From: Stagnimonas sp965279705
Lineage (GTDB): Bacteria > Pseudomonadota > Gammaproteobacteria > Nevskiales > Nevskiaceae
Direction of reading: 5' to 3'
Length of the DNA stretch: 64,000 nucleotides
NCBI GenBank assembly: GCA_965279705.1
Contig: OZ257257.1
Coordinates: 2,170,001 to 2,234,000 of the forward strand
In this document: piece after piece, positions 1-8,115 of the stretch
Layout of the letters: each line of letters opens with the position of its first letter
Position numbering within the stretch: position 1 is the first letter of the stretch
Position numbers and translations under genes: made by a program
The notes under the pieces: generated by a model
What the model was told of the DNA's origin: nothing
Database searches by the model: none
The model's input: only the letters and a program-made list of their open reading frames with translations

Positions 1-1277
1 GTCACCACATCGGCAGTGCCGGCTGCGAACTCACCGCTGTTGCTGGCGGCCTCCAGAAACTGCGTCCAGAGCGGGGCTGGATAGTCAAACACGTTGTCTG
101 AAGCGGGCGCTGCGAGCCTGCCTGCGGCATCGCCGCTGATTTCGCGTAGCCAAAGCACCGCGTCGGTCAGCTGCTGCGCGGCCGTATCGATCTCGGCCTC
201 GGTCGTATTACGCCCCAGCGAGAACCGCAGACTGGCATTGGCCAGGGCATCGTTGCGGCCCAAGGCTCGCAAAACATAGCTCGGCTCCCGCGTGGCACTC
301 GAGCATGCCGAACCGGAAGACACGGCCAGCGCCGGCAACATCGCCCGCAGCGCCTCACCTTCCACCCCTTCAAAACTCACGTTGAGGATGTGCGGTGCCA
401 CTGCGCCGCTGCCATTGCGATGCAGACGTAGTAGCGCTTGAAGGCGCACCCACAGCCGGTCACGCAGCGCGCCGATGCGCGCGGCATCGTCAGCCAAGCG
501 GGTGCCAGCGAGCGCAAACGCAGCGCCCATGCCGACGCACTGATGCGGTGCCAAGGTGCCGCTGCGCATCCCCTGCTCATGCCCGCCACCGTGCAGTTGC
601 GGTGCCACGCGCGCACGCGGCCGCTTGCGCACGAACAGCGCACCAATACCCTTGGGGCCATAAATCTTGTGGGCGCTGAGCGAGAGCAGATCGATTGGCG
701 TCATAGCTAGGTCGATTGGCAGCTTGCCCGCTGCCTGCACCGCATCGACATGCAGCAGCACACAGCGCTCACGCAAAAGCGGCGCGAGCTTCTCGACCTC
801 GTTGATCGTACCCAGCTCGTTGCTGACCCACATCAGCGACACCAGCACGGTCTGCGGCGTAAGGGCATCCATCACTTGCTGCGCCGTGACGCAGCCATCG
901 CGGCCCGGCTTGAGATAAGTGACGCGCAGGCCACGTGCGCCATGCACCGATTCGAGATGGCGGCAGGTGTCGAGCACGCACTTGTGCTCGGTCTTGCTGG
1001 TGACGATGTGGGCGTTGTCGACGCCGCGAAACTCCAGCGCGCCCTTGATGGCGAGGTTGTTGGCCTCGGTAGCACCGCTGGTCCAGATGATCTCTTCAGC
1101 GGTCGCGCCGATCAGCGCGGCCACTTGCCCGCGCGCTGCTTCAACTGCCTTTTTTGCCTTGCGCCCGGGCCCGTGATCGCTGGCGGGATTGGCGAACACA
1201 TCCGTGAGATAGGGCTGCATCGCCGTCAGCACTTCGGGGGCCAACGGAGTGGTGGCGGCGTAGTCGAGATAGATCAT
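1..1277 (-). CDS. Cysteine desulfurase fused to an IscU-like domain (3' end outside window)
   Basis: This is a fold-type I PLP enzyme of the NifS/IscS family, which removes sulfur from cysteine to form a persulfide for Fe-S cluster or thiolation pathways. The frame is open from the ATG at 1277 to the window edge (425 codons). It starts MIYLDYAATTPLAP, has the PLP lysine K204 in LSLSAHKIYGPKG and the persulfide cysteine C325 in SSGSACSS. The desulfurase fold ends near residue 390. From about residue 395 the chain continues with FDYPAPLWTQF...NSGEF...ADVV, which resembles the start of an IscU/NifU-type scaffold domain, so the enzyme is probably a desulfurase-scaffold fusion. Its ATG overlaps the stop of the upstream desulfurase gene by 4 bases (ATGA), implying translational coupling. 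The scaffold call is less certain than the desulfurase call because its metal-ligand cysteines lie beyond the window. Confidence 0.85.
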   Translation of the reverse strand, partial: MIYLDYAATTPLAPEVLTAMQPYLTDVFANPASDHGPGRKAKKAVEAARGQVAALIGATAEEIIWTSGATEANNLAIKGALEFRGVDNAHIVTSKTEHKCVLDTCRHLESVHGARGLRVTYLKPGRDGCVTAQQVMDALTPQTVLVSLMWVSNELGTINEVEKLAPLLRERCVLLHVDAVQAAGKLPIDLAMTPIDLLSLSAHKIYGPKGIGALFVRKRPRARVAPQLHGGGHEQGMRSGTLAPHQCVGMGAAFALAGTRLADDAARIGALRDRLWVRLQALLRLHRNGSGAVAPHILNVSFEGVEGEALRAMLPALAVSSGSACSSATREPSYVLRALGRNDALANASLRFSLGRNTTEAEIDTAAQQLTDAVLWLREISGDAAGRLAAPASDNVFDYPAPLWTQFLEAASNSGEFAAGTADVV

Positions 1278-2401
1278 TTGCCCTGCCCTGCAAAGCCCGC
1301 CAATGCCGTGAGAAAGCCCTCGACTTCATCCGCCGTATTGCTCTTGCCAAAGCTGACGCGGATCGCGCCCTTGGCAGTCTCGGCATCGACGCCCATCGCC
1401 AGTAAAACATGGCTGGGCTCGCCGCTACCACTGGCGCAGGCGGAGCCGCTGCTGACGGCGTAACCCTTGCGGTCCAAGTGCATCAGCAGGGCTTCGCCAT
1501 CCCACCCGGCGAGAGCGAACTGGCTGGTATTGGCAAGGCGTTCGGTCGCGGTGCCAAACAGGCTCACCGTAGGCATGGCACGCAGGCCGGTTTCGAGTTG
1601 CTGTTGCAGCGCTTTGACGTGCGTGGTGCGCTCTTCAAGCTCCAGCATCGCCAGCTCTGCCGCCGCACCAAAGCCGACGATGGCTGGCAGATTTTCGGTG
1701 CCGCCACGCAGGCCACGCTCCTGCGCGCCGCCGTGCAGCAGGGGGCCAAGGTCCACTTCAGCTTTCACGACCAGCGCACCGATGCCTTTGGGCCCGTAGA
1801 GTTTGTGGCTGCTCAAGGTGAGCAAATCCGCACCGCTCGCAGTGAATGACAAGGGCAGTTTGCCTGCGGCCTGTGTGGCATCGACATGCAGCCAGCCGCC
1901 AGCGGCATGTACGAGCGCTGCGGCTCGTGCCGTATCTTGGATCACGCCAGTTTCGTTGTTGGCGGCCATCAGGCTCGCCACCCGCACTGGCCTGCTTAAG
2001 CATTGGGCGGTGAAGGCTGGCCAGTCGATGAGCCCGTCACTAGTCATCGCTATTTTTTCGACGAGCCAACCGTCGCGCTTGAGGCTCTCGGCAGCCTCCA
2101 TAACCGCCGGATGTTCGGTGGCCCCATACAGCACGCGACCTTGGGGCTTGCCGGTGCAGAGACCCTTCAAGGCGAGGTTGTTGGCTTCGGTGCCGCCGCT
2201 GGTCCAGATCACCTCCTGCGGCTGCGCGCCAAGCAAGGCGGCAACTTGCGCACGTGCGCGTTCGACGCCATCACGTGCCGCGCGGCCGAAGCGGTGCAGG
2301 CTGCTGGGATTGCCATACGGCCCCTTCAGATACGGCAGCATCGCGTCAATCACGCGCGGGTCGACCGGCGTGGTGGCGTTGTGGTCGAGGTAGGCCGGCA
2401 T
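1274..2401 (-). CDS. Cysteine desulfurase (NifS/IscS family)
   Basis: A 375-residue class V aminotransferase-fold cysteine desulfurase that transfers cysteine sulfur to acceptor proteins in the cytoplasm. Visible signatures are the N-terminal YLDHNATTPVDP, TSGGTEANN, the PLP lysine K200 in LSSHKLYGPKG, and the catalytic cysteine C322 in SSGSACASG. The length fits a single-domain NifS/IscS without extra modules. I chose the ATG at 2401, two bases after the cysE stop; a longer frame reaches 2434 but adds 11 unconserved residues inside cysE. It is sandwiched between cysE and a second desulfurase, so it is probably co-transcribed with trmJ and cysE. Whether it is the true housekeeping IscS or a NifS-like paralogue cannot be decided here; the iscR gene often found between cysE and iscS is absent. 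Confidence 0.93.
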   Translation of the reverse strand: MPAYLDHNATTPVDPRVIDAMLPYLKGPYGNPSSLHRFGRAARDGVERARAQVAALLGAQPQEVIWTSGGTEANNLALKGLCTGKPQGRVLYGATEHPAVMEAAESLKRDGWLVEKIAMTSDGLIDWPAFTAQCLSRPVRVASLMAANNETGVIQDTARAAALVHAAGGWLHVDATQAAGKLPLSFTASGADLLTLSSHKLYGPKGIGALVVKAEVDLGPLLHGGAQERGLRGGTENLPAIVGFGAAAELAMLELEERTTHVKALQQQLETGLRAMPTVSLFGTATERLANTSQFALAGWDGEALLMHLDRKGYAVSSGSACASGSGEPSHVLLAMGVDAETAKGAIRVSFGKSNTADEVEGFLTALAGFAGQGK

Positions 2402-2403
2402 GG

Positions 2404-3141
2404 TTAGCCAGACTTCTGGCCGAACTCCCCACAATCGTCGCCCAACTCGATTTTCTTGCTCGACCCGATCGGCTCGATGAAAGTATCTGGCCCGGCCTTG
2501 AGCGCCTGCACTTCCATCTGCAAAGCCTGCACATGGCCGAGCAGCGCACGGATGGCATTGGCAACCGGATCGGGCATGTCCTTAGTGATGCCGTAGGCAT
2601 CGAAGCCATGCACGGCGGCCTCGCCGACGTCGGTGATGATGCGTGCGGGGATGCCCACGGCTGTCGCACCCGCTGGCACGCTCTTCACCACCACCGCATT
2701 GCTGCCAATGCGCGCGCCCTCGCCCACCGTGAAACTGCCGAGCACTTTCGCACCGCCGCCCACGACTACGCCATTGCCCAGCGTCGGGTGCCGCTTCACG
2801 CCCTTGTCGAGACTGGTGCCGCCCAGCGTTACGCCCTGGTAGATGGTGCAGTCGTCGCCGATCTCGGCGGTCTCACCAATCACCACGCCCATGCCGTGGT
2901 CGATGAACAGGCGCGCGCCGATCACCGCACCGGGATGAATCTCGATGCCGGTGAGCCCGCGCGCGATATGCGAATTGAGCCGCGCCAGCCATTTCAGGCC
3001 ATGCGTCCATAACCACCGAGAGACGCGATGACCCCACACCGCGTGCAGGCCGGGATAGCAGGTGAGCACCTCCAGCACCGAGCGCGCGGCGGGGTCGCGG
3101 GCTCGGATGTTGCGGATGTCATCTGCCAGTCGAGCGAACAT
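2404..3141 (-). CDS. cysE: Serine O-acetyltransferase
   Basis: CysE transfers acetyl from acetyl-CoA to L-serine, the first committed step of cysteine synthesis. The 245-residue protein has the alpha-helical N-terminal region (FARLADDIRNIRARDPAARS) and a left-handed beta-helix built from hexapeptide repeats. Typical stretches are GARLFIDHGMGVVIGETAEI, GVTLGGTS and HPTLGNGVVVGGGAKVLG. The conserved DHGMG histidine and the ETAEIGDD loop are intact. It lies 3 bases downstream of trmJ and 2 bases upstream of a cysteine desulfurase. This arrangement links cysteine synthesis directly to cysteine-sulfur mobilisation and recalls the trmJ-cysE-isc order of many proteobacteria. It is about 30 residues shorter at the N terminus than the enterobacterial enzyme, which is usual for the short CysE class. 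Confidence 0.95.
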   Translation of the reverse strand: MFARLADDIRNIRARDPAARSVLEVLTCYPGLHAVWGHRVSRWLWTHGLKWLARLNSHIARGLTGIEIHPGAVIGARLFIDHGMGVVIGETAEIGDDCTIYQGVTLGGTSLDKGVKRHPTLGNGVVVGGGAKVLGSFTVGEGARIGSNAVVVKSVPAGATAVGIPARIITDVGEAAVHGFDAYGITKDMPDPVANAIRALLGHVQALQMEVQALKAGPDTFIEPIGSSKKIELGDDCGEFGQKSG

Positions 3142-3144
3142 GCG

Positions 3145-3960
3145 CTAGTCCTCGTTGCCTTCACGCATGATGCGGCGACGCTTGGGCTTTTCAACCGTGG
3201 TGAGCAGGCCACGCAGCATGTTGAGTTCGTTCAAGTCGGGCTGCGCGCGGTTGAACAGCATGCGCAGCCGGCGCATCGCCACCAGCGGGTTCTTGGGGTC
3301 GAGAAAACCCGTGCCCAGCAGCACGCGCTCCAGGTGTTCGTAGAACTGCTCGGTCTGCTCGGCCGTCGGTGGCTGGTAGATGGGGTTGTCGCCCTTCATC
3401 GACACGCGCGGCACTTCGGTGATGGCCGTGCGGCGCAGCGTGTAGCACAGCACCTGCACCGCCTGGGCCAGATTGAGTGATGAGTAGCCAGGGTTGGTCG
3501 GGATCGCCACCACGGCATTGCAACGATCCAGCTCTTCGTTGGTGAGCCCGCTTTGTTCGTAGCCGAATACCAGCGCCACCTTGCCGCTCTTGCTGATCTC
3601 TTTCGCCTTCTCTGCAAAGGCTTCGGGCGTCAGCGGCTCGTCGCCCAGATGCCGCGCCCGCGCCGAGGTGCCGACCACCCAGGCGCAGTCGCTCACCGCT
3701 TCTTCGAGCGTGGCGACGACGGGTGCTTCCTCCAGCACATTGAGCGCGCCGCTGGCCTGCGCGCGGGCTTGCGGGTGCGGATAGCGCTCGGGATTGACCA
3801 GCGCCAGGTCGCGCAAACCCATCGTCATCATCGCGCGCGCAGCGGCGCCGATGTTGCCGGGGTTCTGCGTGCGGCTCAGCACGATGCGGTAGTTGGCGAG
3901 ACGAGGATCGAACAGATCGTCGAAGCGCACGTTGGGGTTGGTGACGGGATTCCGGGACAT
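3145..3960 (-). CDS. trmJ: tRNA (cytidine/uridine-2'-O-)-methyltransferase TrmJ
   Basis: A SPOUT-superfamily (TrmH-type) methyltransferase. TrmJ 2'-O-methylates position 32 in the anticodon loop of certain tRNAs with S-adenosylmethionine. The 271-residue product has RIVLSRTQNPGNIGAAARAM near the N terminus and the trefoil-knot motifs VFGYEQSGLTNEEL and SSLNLAQAVQVLCY, with a basic C-terminal extension ending KRRRIMREGNED. I chose the ATG at 3960 (MSRNPVTNPNVRF); the open frame extends upstream but overlaps the divergent suhB start region. It heads a likely operon with cysE and two desulfurase genes, and is divergent from suhB with 40 bases between the chosen starts. This neighbourhood matches the conserved suhB/trmJ pairing of proteobacteria. 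Confidence 0.93.
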   Translation of the reverse strand: MSRNPVTNPNVRFDDLFDPRLANYRIVLSRTQNPGNIGAAARAMMTMGLRDLALVNPERYPHPQARAQASGALNVLEEAPVVATLEEAVSDCAWVVGTSARARHLGDEPLTPEAFAEKAKEISKSGKVALVFGYEQSGLTNEELDRCNAVVAIPTNPGYSSLNLAQAVQVLCYTLRRTAITEVPRVSMKGDNPIYQPPTAEQTEQFYEHLERVLLGTGFLDPKNPLVAMRRLRMLFNRAQPDLNELNMLRGLLTTVEKPKRRRIMREGNED

Positions 3961-4000
3961 GCGTGATATTCTAAAGCCTTGCTCTTTCAAGGCCTTGCCC

Positions 4001-4801
4001 GTGGAACCTCTTGCCAACATTGGTGTGCTCGCTGCGCGTGCCGCCGGCAACTACATCATGCGCAACTTCGACCGCGCGGATTCGCTCAAGATCGAGCGCA
4101 AGGGCCTGAGCGACTTCGTGACGCAGGTCGATCGCGGCGCCGAAGCCGAGATCGTCAAAATCATCCGCAAGCACTATCCGCACCACGCCATTCTGGGTGA
4201 GGAAGGCGGCGCATCCGGCAGCGACGACGAAGTGCGCTGGATCATTGACCCGCTGGATGGCACCACCAATTTTCTGCACGCTCTGCCCCACTTCGCAGTG
4301 TCGATCGGCGTTGAAGTGCGTGGGCGGCTCGAACACGGCGTGGTGTATGCGCCGGCGACGCAGGACCTCTACGTGGCCAGCCGCGGCAGCGGTACCACGC
4401 TCAACAACAAGCGCGTGCGGGTGAGTAAGATCAAGGATCTCGACGATGCCCTGATCGGCACTGGCGTGCCGATCCGCAACCCTGAAATGCTCGACAGCTA
4501 TCTGCCGATGATGCGCCGCGTCGCCGAGAACACCGCCGGACTGCGTCGCGCCGGTGCGGCCGCCCTCGACCTGGCCTACGTCGCCGCGGGCCGACTCGAT
4601 GGCTTCTTTGAGCTGAATCTCAAACCCTGGGATATCGCCGCCGGCATCGTGCTGGTGCAGGAAGCGGGCGGCGTCGTCACCGGCCTTGCTGCGGGTGATG
4701 TGCTGACGCATGGGCACATCCTGGCCAGCAACAACAAGCTGATCGCCTCGCTCAAGGACACGCTGGGCACCTTCATGCCCGCTCAGCCCGCCGCCACTTG
4801 A
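4001..4801 (+). CDS. suhB: Inositol-1-monophosphatase family protein SuhB
   Basis: A Mg-dependent phosphatase of the inositol monophosphatase superfamily; in enteric bacteria SuhB also joins rRNA antitermination complexes. Key motifs are GEEGG (metal ligand Glu), DPLDGTTNFLH near residue 84, and WDIAAGIVLVQEAGG near the C terminus. I chose the GTG at 4001 (VEPLANIGVLAARAAG) because it gives 266 residues, the usual family length, and clears the divergent trmJ promoter region. Longer frames back to 3893 read through trmJ. A possible extended -10 (TGATATTCT) sits at 3964-3972. The gene ends in a strong bidirectional terminator shared with secF. Confidence 0.94.
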   Translation: MEPLANIGVLAARAAGNYIMRNFDRADSLKIERKGLSDFVTQVDRGAEAEIVKIIRKHYPHHAILGEEGGASGSDDEVRWIIDPLDGTTNFLHALPHFAVSIGVEVRGRLEHGVVYAPATQDLYVASRGSGTTLNNKRVRVSKIKDLDDALIGTGVPIRNPEMLDSYLPMMRRVAENTAGLRRAGAAALDLAYVAAGRLDGFFELNLKPWDIAAGIVLVQEAGGVVTGLAAGDVLTHGHILASNNKLIASLKDTLGTFMPAQPAAT

Positions 4802-4809
4802 AACGTGGC

Positions 4810-4849
4810 GTTCAACAAAAAGGCCGCGTTCGCGGCCTTTTTGTTGAAC
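4810..4849. terminator. Bidirectional rho-independent terminator between suhB and secF
   Basis: A perfect 19-base inverted repeat with a 2-base loop separates the convergent suhB and secF genes. The GC-rich core (GGCCGCG/CGCGGCC) is flanked by an A5 tract on one arm and a T5 tract on the other. The hairpin therefore has a U-run in both directions and should stop transcription from either side. Confidence 0.93.
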
Positions 4850-4859
4850 GGAGAAAACC

Positions 4860-5789
4860 TCAAGGCAGTTCGTCGACTTCGACCTTCTCCGCCGGCAGCA
4901 GATCTTCGCGCGAGATGCCGAGCACCACCGCGAGGCCGGTCGAGATATAGATCGACGAATACGTCGCCACGATCACGCCGACGAACAGCGCCGAGGCAAA
5001 GCTGTGCACGCTCTTGCCGCCCACCAGCAGCAGCGAGCTCAGCACCAGCAGCGTCGTGAAGTGGGTGATGACCGAGCGCAGCAGCGTCTGGTTCACCGAC
5101 AGGTTCACCACGTCGAGAATCTCCATGCGGCGCATGGCCAGCAGGTTCTCGCGCACGCGGTCGAAGATCACGATGGTTTCGTTGTTGGAGTAACCGATCA
5201 AGGCCAGGATCGCCGCGACGGTGGTCAGGTCAAATTCGATCTGCGTCAGCGAGAGAAAGCCCAGCACCATGATGGCGTCGTGGATGAGTGCGGCCACCGC
5301 ACCGACCGAGAACTTCCACTCGAAGCGCAGGGCGATGTAAACCATGATGCCAAGGAACGCGAGCAACAGTGCCAGCGAACCGTCGCGGGTCAGTTCATCG
5401 CCCACCTGCGGGCCGACGAACTCGATGCGACGCAGCTGGACGTCAGGCTGGCTGGTTTTCAGCGCATCGATGATGGTGGTGCTGACCTTGGCGGAGTTGG
5501 TCTCCGCAGTTGGCGGCAGGCGGATCAGCACGTCCTCGCTGGTGCCGAAAAACTGCACCACCGGGTTTTCGTAGCTGGCCTTGGCTAGATCGGCACGCAC
5601 CGAATCCAGTTCGACGGCCTGCGGGTAATGCACCTCCACCAGCACACCGCCGGTGAAGTCGATGCCGAAGTTGAGGCCGCGGAACGCCACCAGCAGGATC
5701 GAGGCGATGGTGACGATGATTGAAACCCACAAGCCCGTCTTGCGCTGGGCCATGAAGTTGATTTTGGGTACACCAGAGAACATGCGCAT
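4860..5789 (-). CDS. secF: Protein translocase subunit SecF
   Basis: SecF is an inner-membrane RND-type protein that works with SecD and YajC to complete Sec-dependent export using the proton gradient. The 309-residue protein has the N-terminal TM segment (GLWVSIIVTIASILLVAF), the signature FGIDFTGGVLVEV, a periplasmic P4-type domain, and five further TM helices with the conserved GYSNNETIVIFDRVREN near residue 210. It lies 6 bases downstream of secD. Two in-frame ATGs (5789 and 5783) are possible; they differ by two residues. The gene ends at the terminator shared with suhB. Confidence 0.96.
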   Translation of the reverse strand: MRMFSGVPKINFMAQRKTGLWVSIIVTIASILLVAFRGLNFGIDFTGGVLVEVHYPQAVELDSVRADLAKASYENPVVQFFGTSEDVLIRLPPTAETNSAKVSTTIIDALKTSQPDVQLRRIEFVGPQVGDELTRDGSLALLLAFLGIMVYIALRFEWKFSVGAVAALIHDAIMVLGFLSLTQIEFDLTTVAAILALIGYSNNETIVIFDRVRENLLAMRRMEILDVVNLSVNQTLLRSVITHFTTLLVLSSLLLVGGKSVHSFASALFVGVIVATYSSIYISTGLAVVLGISREDLLPAEKVEVDELP

Positions 5790-5795
5790 GTCTGC

Positions 5796-7655
5796 TTACC
5801 AGATAGGCAGGTCTTTGAGACGCGTCTTGCGCCCGAAGACCAGTTGCGCCAAGGCGCGTGAACCCACAATTGCGGTGAACTGCGAGGTGAGAATGCCGAT
5901 GGCGAGCGTGATGGCAAAGCCCTTGACCGGCCCCGCACCCAGCGCGAACAGCATCACCGTGCCGATCAGCACCGTGACGTTGGCGTCGGCGATGGTGAGG
6001 AAGGCGCGGTCGTAGCCGTGCTGGATCGCCTCATGCGGCTTCACCCCGTTGCGCAACTCTTCACGAATGCGCTCGTAGATCAGCACGTTGGCATCCACCG
6101 CGATACCCATGTGCAGCACGATGCCCGCGATACCCGGCACAGTGAGTGCAGCGCCCAACAGCGAGAGCACCGCCACCACCAATACGAGATTGAGCACCAG
6201 TGCAGCAATCGCGAACAAGCCGAACACGCGGTAGTAGACCGCCATGAACACGCTGACCATCGCCAAACCCAGCAGGGCGGCGGTAAAGCCTTTCTCGATG
6301 TTGTCGGCGCCCAGGCTGGGGCCAACCGTACGCTCTTCGACGATTTCGACCGGTGCGGCCAGCGCGCCGGCCTTGAGCAGCACTGAAAGACTTTGCGCCT
6401 CCTTGCCCTCCAGACCCGTGGTGCGGAACTGGTTGCCGAAAATGCCCTGGATGGTGGCGATGGAGATGATCTCTTCGACGTTGCGCTTTTCGCGCAAGGG
6501 CACACCTTCGGCGTTGTAGTTGGTCTCGTAGACGATTTCCTTAAACAGCACGGCCATCGGCTTGCCGAGGTTCTTGGAGGTGAAGTCGTACATGCGCTTG
6601 CCGCCGGGGCTGTCGAGCTTCACCGACACCGCCGGTCTGCCGTTTTCGTCGACGGTGGCCGAAGCATCGACCAGATTCACGCCGGCTGCGATGACCTCTT
6701 TCTTCAGCAATGCCGCGCGATGGCCTTCGCGAGTGAAGAACAGATCGGTGCCGGGCGGGATGATGCCGCTGGCCGCCGCACTCTCGGCGGCCGCACCGGA
6801 GTCTTCCACCGCGCGATATTCGAGTGTGGCCGTGGCACCCAGAAGATCCTTGATGCGGGTGGTGTCCTGCACGGCCGGCAGCTGCACGACGATGCGGTTG
6901 ACACCCTGACGCTGCACCAAAGGCTCGGCAACGCCGAGCTGATTGACGCGATTGCGCAGCGTGGTGAGGTTCTGCTCAACGGCGAAATCGACGATGCGCT
7001 TGACCTCAGTCTCGGTCAGCTTGGCCGTGAGAGTAAGGCTGTTGGCCGGCAAGTCGAGCGCCAGCTCGCGAAACTCCTTGGCGATCGCCTTGCGGGCTGA
7101 TTCGCGCTGCGGGCTATCGGCAAACTCCAGCACCGTGGTTTCGCCATCCTGACGGCGGCCGGTATAGCGGATGTTTTCCTTGCGCAGAAAATTGGGAATG
7201 TCGGTGACGTAGCGCTGGGCGGCGGATTTTTTGGCGTCGGCGATATCCACTTCCAGCAAAAAGTGCACGCCGCCGCGCAGGTCAAGGCCGAGCGACATCG
7301 GCTTGGCGCCAAGTGCGAGCAGCCAGGCTGGCGTCTTCGCATCGGTGGCCAGCGCCACGATGTAGCTGTTACCCAAGGCGCGCTTGAGCACGTCTGCGGC
7401 TTTCAGCTGATCTTCGGGGCTGGCGAAGCGCAGCACCCAGTGCTTCTTCTCGGCGTGCGAGGTTTCGGCCTTGAGCGATGCGGCAGTCAGTGCGGCTTCG
7501 GTCGTGGCGTCGAAATCTCCAGGCAATGGGTCGCCCGAGAGTGTGTTGACCTGCACGGCCGGGGCCTGACCGTAGATATTCGGCAGCGCATAAAGCACGC
7601 CCAGCAGGGTGACGAAGACGAGGGTGAGCGTCTTCCAGAGTGGATAGGGTTGCAT
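5796..7655 (-). CDS. secD: Protein translocase subunit SecD
   Basis: SecD is the larger RND-like partner of SecF in the Sec export accessory complex. The 619-residue protein begins with a TM segment (LTLVFVTLLGVLYALPNIYG). It has the hallmark LGLDLRGGVHFLLEVD near residue 113, a large periplasmic P1 head domain, and six C-terminal TM helices with GMAVDANVLIYERIREE-type sequence (here GIAVDANVLIYERIREEL). Length and domain order match the family. It is preceded by yajC (53-base gap) and followed 6 bases later by secF, so the three form the usual yajC-secD-secF unit. Confidence 0.96.
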   Translation of the reverse strand: MQPYPLWKTLTLVFVTLLGVLYALPNIYGQAPAVQVNTLSGDPLPGDFDATTEAALTAASLKAETSHAEKKHWVLRFASPEDQLKAADVLKRALGNSYIVALATDAKTPAWLLALGAKPMSLGLDLRGGVHFLLEVDIADAKKSAAQRYVTDIPNFLRKENIRYTGRRQDGETTVLEFADSPQRESARKAIAKEFRELALDLPANSLTLTAKLTETEVKRIVDFAVEQNLTTLRNRVNQLGVAEPLVQRQGVNRIVVQLPAVQDTTRIKDLLGATATLEYRAVEDSGAAAESAAASGIIPPGTDLFFTREGHRAALLKKEVIAAGVNLVDASATVDENGRPAVSVKLDSPGGKRMYDFTSKNLGKPMAVLFKEIVYETNYNAEGVPLREKRNVEEIISIATIQGIFGNQFRTTGLEGKEAQSLSVLLKAGALAAPVEIVEERTVGPSLGADNIEKGFTAALLGLAMVSVFMAVYYRVFGLFAIAALVLNLVLVVAVLSLLGAALTVPGIAGIVLHMGIAVDANVLIYERIREELRNGVKPHEAIQHGYDRAFLTIADANVTVLIGTVMLFALGAGPVKGFAITLAIGILTSQFTAIVGSRALAQLVFGRKTRLKDLPIW

Positions 7656-7708
7656 GGCTTTTTTCGGGTAATTAGGTCGGCGGCAAATGCCGCCAACTTC
7701 AAAAGCAA

Positions 7709-8068
7709 TCAGAGTTGCTTCAGCGTGCCCTTTGGCAGCACCTTGGAGATCGCGGATTTCTCCACTTTCACCAGCACGTTGTCGGCGAGATCAACCGTGA
7801 GATACACCTCGCCAAGCGTGATGATACGGCCGGCAATGCCGCCTACAAGGACCACCTCATCGCCTTTCGACAGGCTCTCGGTCATCTGCTTGGCTTCCTT
7901 CGCCCGCTTCATCTGTGGGCGGATCAGCAGGAAGTAGAACAACGGCACCATGACGATGAGAGGCCAGAAGGCTTCCAGCATGCCGGGCGTCTTGGCTGCG
8001 GTGGTGGCTTGGGCGTAGGCAGGAGAAATCAGGAAATCGAGAAGCACGGTTTCAATCCATTGATGCAA
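7709..8068 (-). CDS. yajC: Preprotein translocase subunit YajC
   Basis: YajC is a small single-span inner-membrane protein that binds SecDF. The 119-residue product has the TM helix FWPLIVMVPLFYFLLIRPQ followed by the conserved cytosolic KRAKEAKQMTESLSKGDEVV and GGIAGRI segments. The frame opens with TTG at 8068 (TTG CAT CAA TGG); no ATG fits the frame at the N terminus, and a GTG seven codons in is the main alternative. A TATAAT hexamer lies at 8080-8085, only 11 bases before the TTG, so the leader must be very short. It is the first gene of the yajC-secD-secF unit. Confidence 0.92.
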   Translation of the reverse strand: MHQWIETVLLDFLISPAYAQATTAAKTPGMLEAFWPLIVMVPLFYFLLIRPQMKRAKEAKQMTESLSKGDEVVLVGGIAGRIITLGEVYLTVDLADNVLVKVEKSAISKVLPKGTLKQL

Positions 8069-8079
8069 AAGAGCGCCGG

Positions 8080-8085
8080 ATTATA
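8080..8085 (-). promoter_or_regulatory. TATAAT -10 box upstream of yajC
   Basis: A perfect TATAAT on the minus strand ends 11 bases before the TTG of yajC. Expected transcription start is about 8070-8074, leaving almost no 5' leader. No convincing -35 hexamer was seen at 16-18 base spacing. Confidence 0.4.
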
Positions 8086-8115
8086 CGCAAGCCATCCGGC
8101 GCCCTTAAGCGCATC

